From assembly GCF_001953635.1 (NCBI RefSeq), contig NZ_MEJH01000008.1, positions 1 to 64,000 of the forward strand: a stretch of 64,000 nt of DNA, written 5' to 3'. Shown piece after piece: positions 63,127 to 64,000 of this stretch; the first letter of the stretch is position 1, and each line of letters starts with the position of its first letter. The notes under the pieces were generated by a model. It saw only the letters and a list, made by a program, of their open reading frames with translations, had not been told where the DNA came from and did no database searches. The position numbers were made by a program, and so were the translations under genes. The stretch comes from Alteromonas abrolhosensis. Its GTDB lineage: Bacteria > Pseudomonadota > Gammaproteobacteria > Enterobacterales > Alteromonadaceae.

Positions 63127-64000
63127 ATGAATAACGTAGAAATATTTCTTGGCGTCGGCATGTTCATTGCCATCGTATTGGCGCTAGTATTTATCATTAT
63201 GTTTGCCAAGTCTAAATTGGTACCAAGTGGTGATGTAACTATCACTATCAATGGTGACCCAGACAAGGCAATCAAAACTGCACCGGGTGGCAAACTTCTT
63301 GGTGCACTAGCTGACGCAGGTTACTTCGTATCTTCTGCTTGTGGTGGCGGTGGCTCATGTGGTCAGTGTCGTGTAGATGTACACTCAGGTGGCGGTGAAA
63401 TTCTTCCAACTGAACTAGACCACATCACTAAAGGTGAAGCGCGTCAGGGCTGTCGTCTTTCGTGTCAGGTTGCTATTAAGCAAGACATGGAAATCGAACT
63501 TGAAGAGTCGGTATTTGGTGTTAAGAAGTGGGATTGTGAAGTTATCTCTAACGATAACAAAGCAACCTTCATCAAAGAGCTTAAGCTTAAAATTCCTAAC
63601 GGTGAAAGCGTACCTTTCCGTGCAGGTGGTTATATTCAGATTGAAGCGCCAGCTCACCATGTTAAGTACAAAGACTTTGATATTCCTGAAGAGTATCGCG
63701 GTGACTGGGAGCGTTTTGGCTTCTTTGACATCGAGTCTAAAGTAGACGAAGAGACAATTCGTGCATACTCAATGGCAAACTACCCAGAAGAAGAAGGCAT
63801 TATTATGTTGAACGTGCGTATTGCTACGCCGCCACCTAATAACCTAAGTCTACCTGCTGGTAAAATGTCATCGTATATTTGGAGCCTGAAAGAAGGTGAC
63901 AAAGCGACTATCTCTGGTCCATTCGGTGAATTCTTCGCGAAAGAAACTGACAACGAAATGGTATTCGTAGGTGGTGGTGCTGGTATGGCCCCAATGCGTT
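63127..64000 (+). CDS. nqrF: Na+-NQR subunit F, N-terminal part
   Basis: The first 291 codons of NqrF, which takes electrons from NADH into the complex; the rest lies past the window edge. SD GGGAG precedes ATG 63127. An N-terminal TM helix ([20 protein letters not shown]) is followed by a [2Fe-2S] ferredoxin domain with cysteines in [12 protein letters not shown] and GCRLSC, then the FAD-binding R-A-Y-S motif ([10 protein letters not shown]). The NADH-binding C-terminus begins with [12 protein letters not shown] at the edge. Confidence 0.97.
   Translation, partial: MNNVEIFLGVGMFIAIVLALVFIIMFAKSKLVPSGDVTITINGDPDKAIKTAPGGKLLGALADAGYFVSSACGGGGSCGQCRVDVHSGGGEILPTELDHITKGEARQGCRLSCQVAIKQDMEIELEESVFGVKKWDCEVISNDNKATFIKELKLKIPNGESVPFRAGGYIQIEAPAHHVKYKDFDIPEEYRGDWERFGFFDIESKVDEETIRAYSMANYPEEEGIIMLNVRIATPPPNNLSLPAGKMSSYIWSLKEGDKATISGPFGEFFAKETDNEMVFVGGGAGMAPMR

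Noticed and set aside
63434..63745. 103-codon ORF inside nqrF ([15 protein letters not shown]...)
   Set aside because: It is an out-of-frame reading of nqrF, which has clear ferredoxin and FAD motifs in the true frame.
1..64000. CRISPR arrays, prophage, integrase sites or defence islands
   Set aside because: I saw no regularly spaced repeats, phage structural genes, integrases, transposases or tRNA-associated attachment sites; the gene content is ordinary chromosomal.

Overview
The window looks like chromosome of a marine gammaproteobacterium of the Alteromonadales, most likely Alteromonas or a close relative. The evidence is protein-level resemblance and gene content: an Na+-translocating NADH:quinone reductase (nqr) operon, FabV, an argR/mdh divergent pair, ppc, a CrbS/CrbR-type acetate switch with acs and an SSS acetate symporter, an Oar-like TonB receptor, PhoX and a PEP-CTERM-like protein. 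GC content is moderate and even. I see no insertion sequence, prophage, tRNA, rRNA or CRISPR array.

Layout. 1-5431: 3' end of tuf, a Tat-exported PhoX-type phosphatase, then a 58-aa ORF, periplasmic catalase and ankyrin protein that look like one unit, then a PEP-CTERM-like secreted protein. 5655-17487: two paralogous secreted S8 proteases face each other at the two ends of a signalling block. The block holds an FHA-GAF protein, a membrane Ser/Thr kinase with a TPR tail, a NarX-type histidine kinase without a sensor domain and a NarL-type response regulator; a small secreted protein of unknown function lies beside it. 17882-24177: orphan HBM-like sensor, aldo-keto reductase, porin divergent from acs, then the CrbR-like regulator. 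24137-27634: orphan solute-binding protein, retropepsin-like protein, M14-type deacylase and RimK. 27912-37839: MscS-like protein, CrbS-like hybrid kinase divergent from the acetate symporter subunits, a CBS/DUF294 protein, a DnaQ-like exonuclease and a REC-GGDEF protein. 37974-45572: MAPEG and fasciclin proteins, a transglutaminase-like TPR lipoprotein, an IPNS-like oxygenase, udk-nupC, and a PhnD-like binding protein overlapping an unknown two-TM protein. 45948-64000: Oar-like receptor, DJ-1/PfpI protein, argR/mdh, DUF2071 protein, ppc, fklB, fabV and nqrABCDE with the start of nqrF.

How the genes may work together. The acetate genes (acs, crbR, crbS, DUF4212/SSS symporter) form a recognisable sensing, uptake and activation module, and a palindrome close to GAYYAWRGTC recurs in both of its divergent promoter regions. 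The protease/kinase block suggests that a periplasmic state is read by the TPR part of the Ser/Thr kinase and passed through FHA and His-Asp components to control the flanking secreted proteases; this is inference.

The less familiar signals are: (1) a 16-bp palindrome, roughly TARGG-N6-CCCTA, ahead of the PEP-CTERM-like gene, both S8 proteases and the TonB receptor; (2) an intergenic element at 8112-8217 and 51580-51681 with variable, mostly compensated stems and constant tetraloops, which looks like a structured RNA or mobile palindromic unit; (3) a TGACCA-N2-TGGTCA operator shared by the IPNS-like oxygenase and the TonB receptor.
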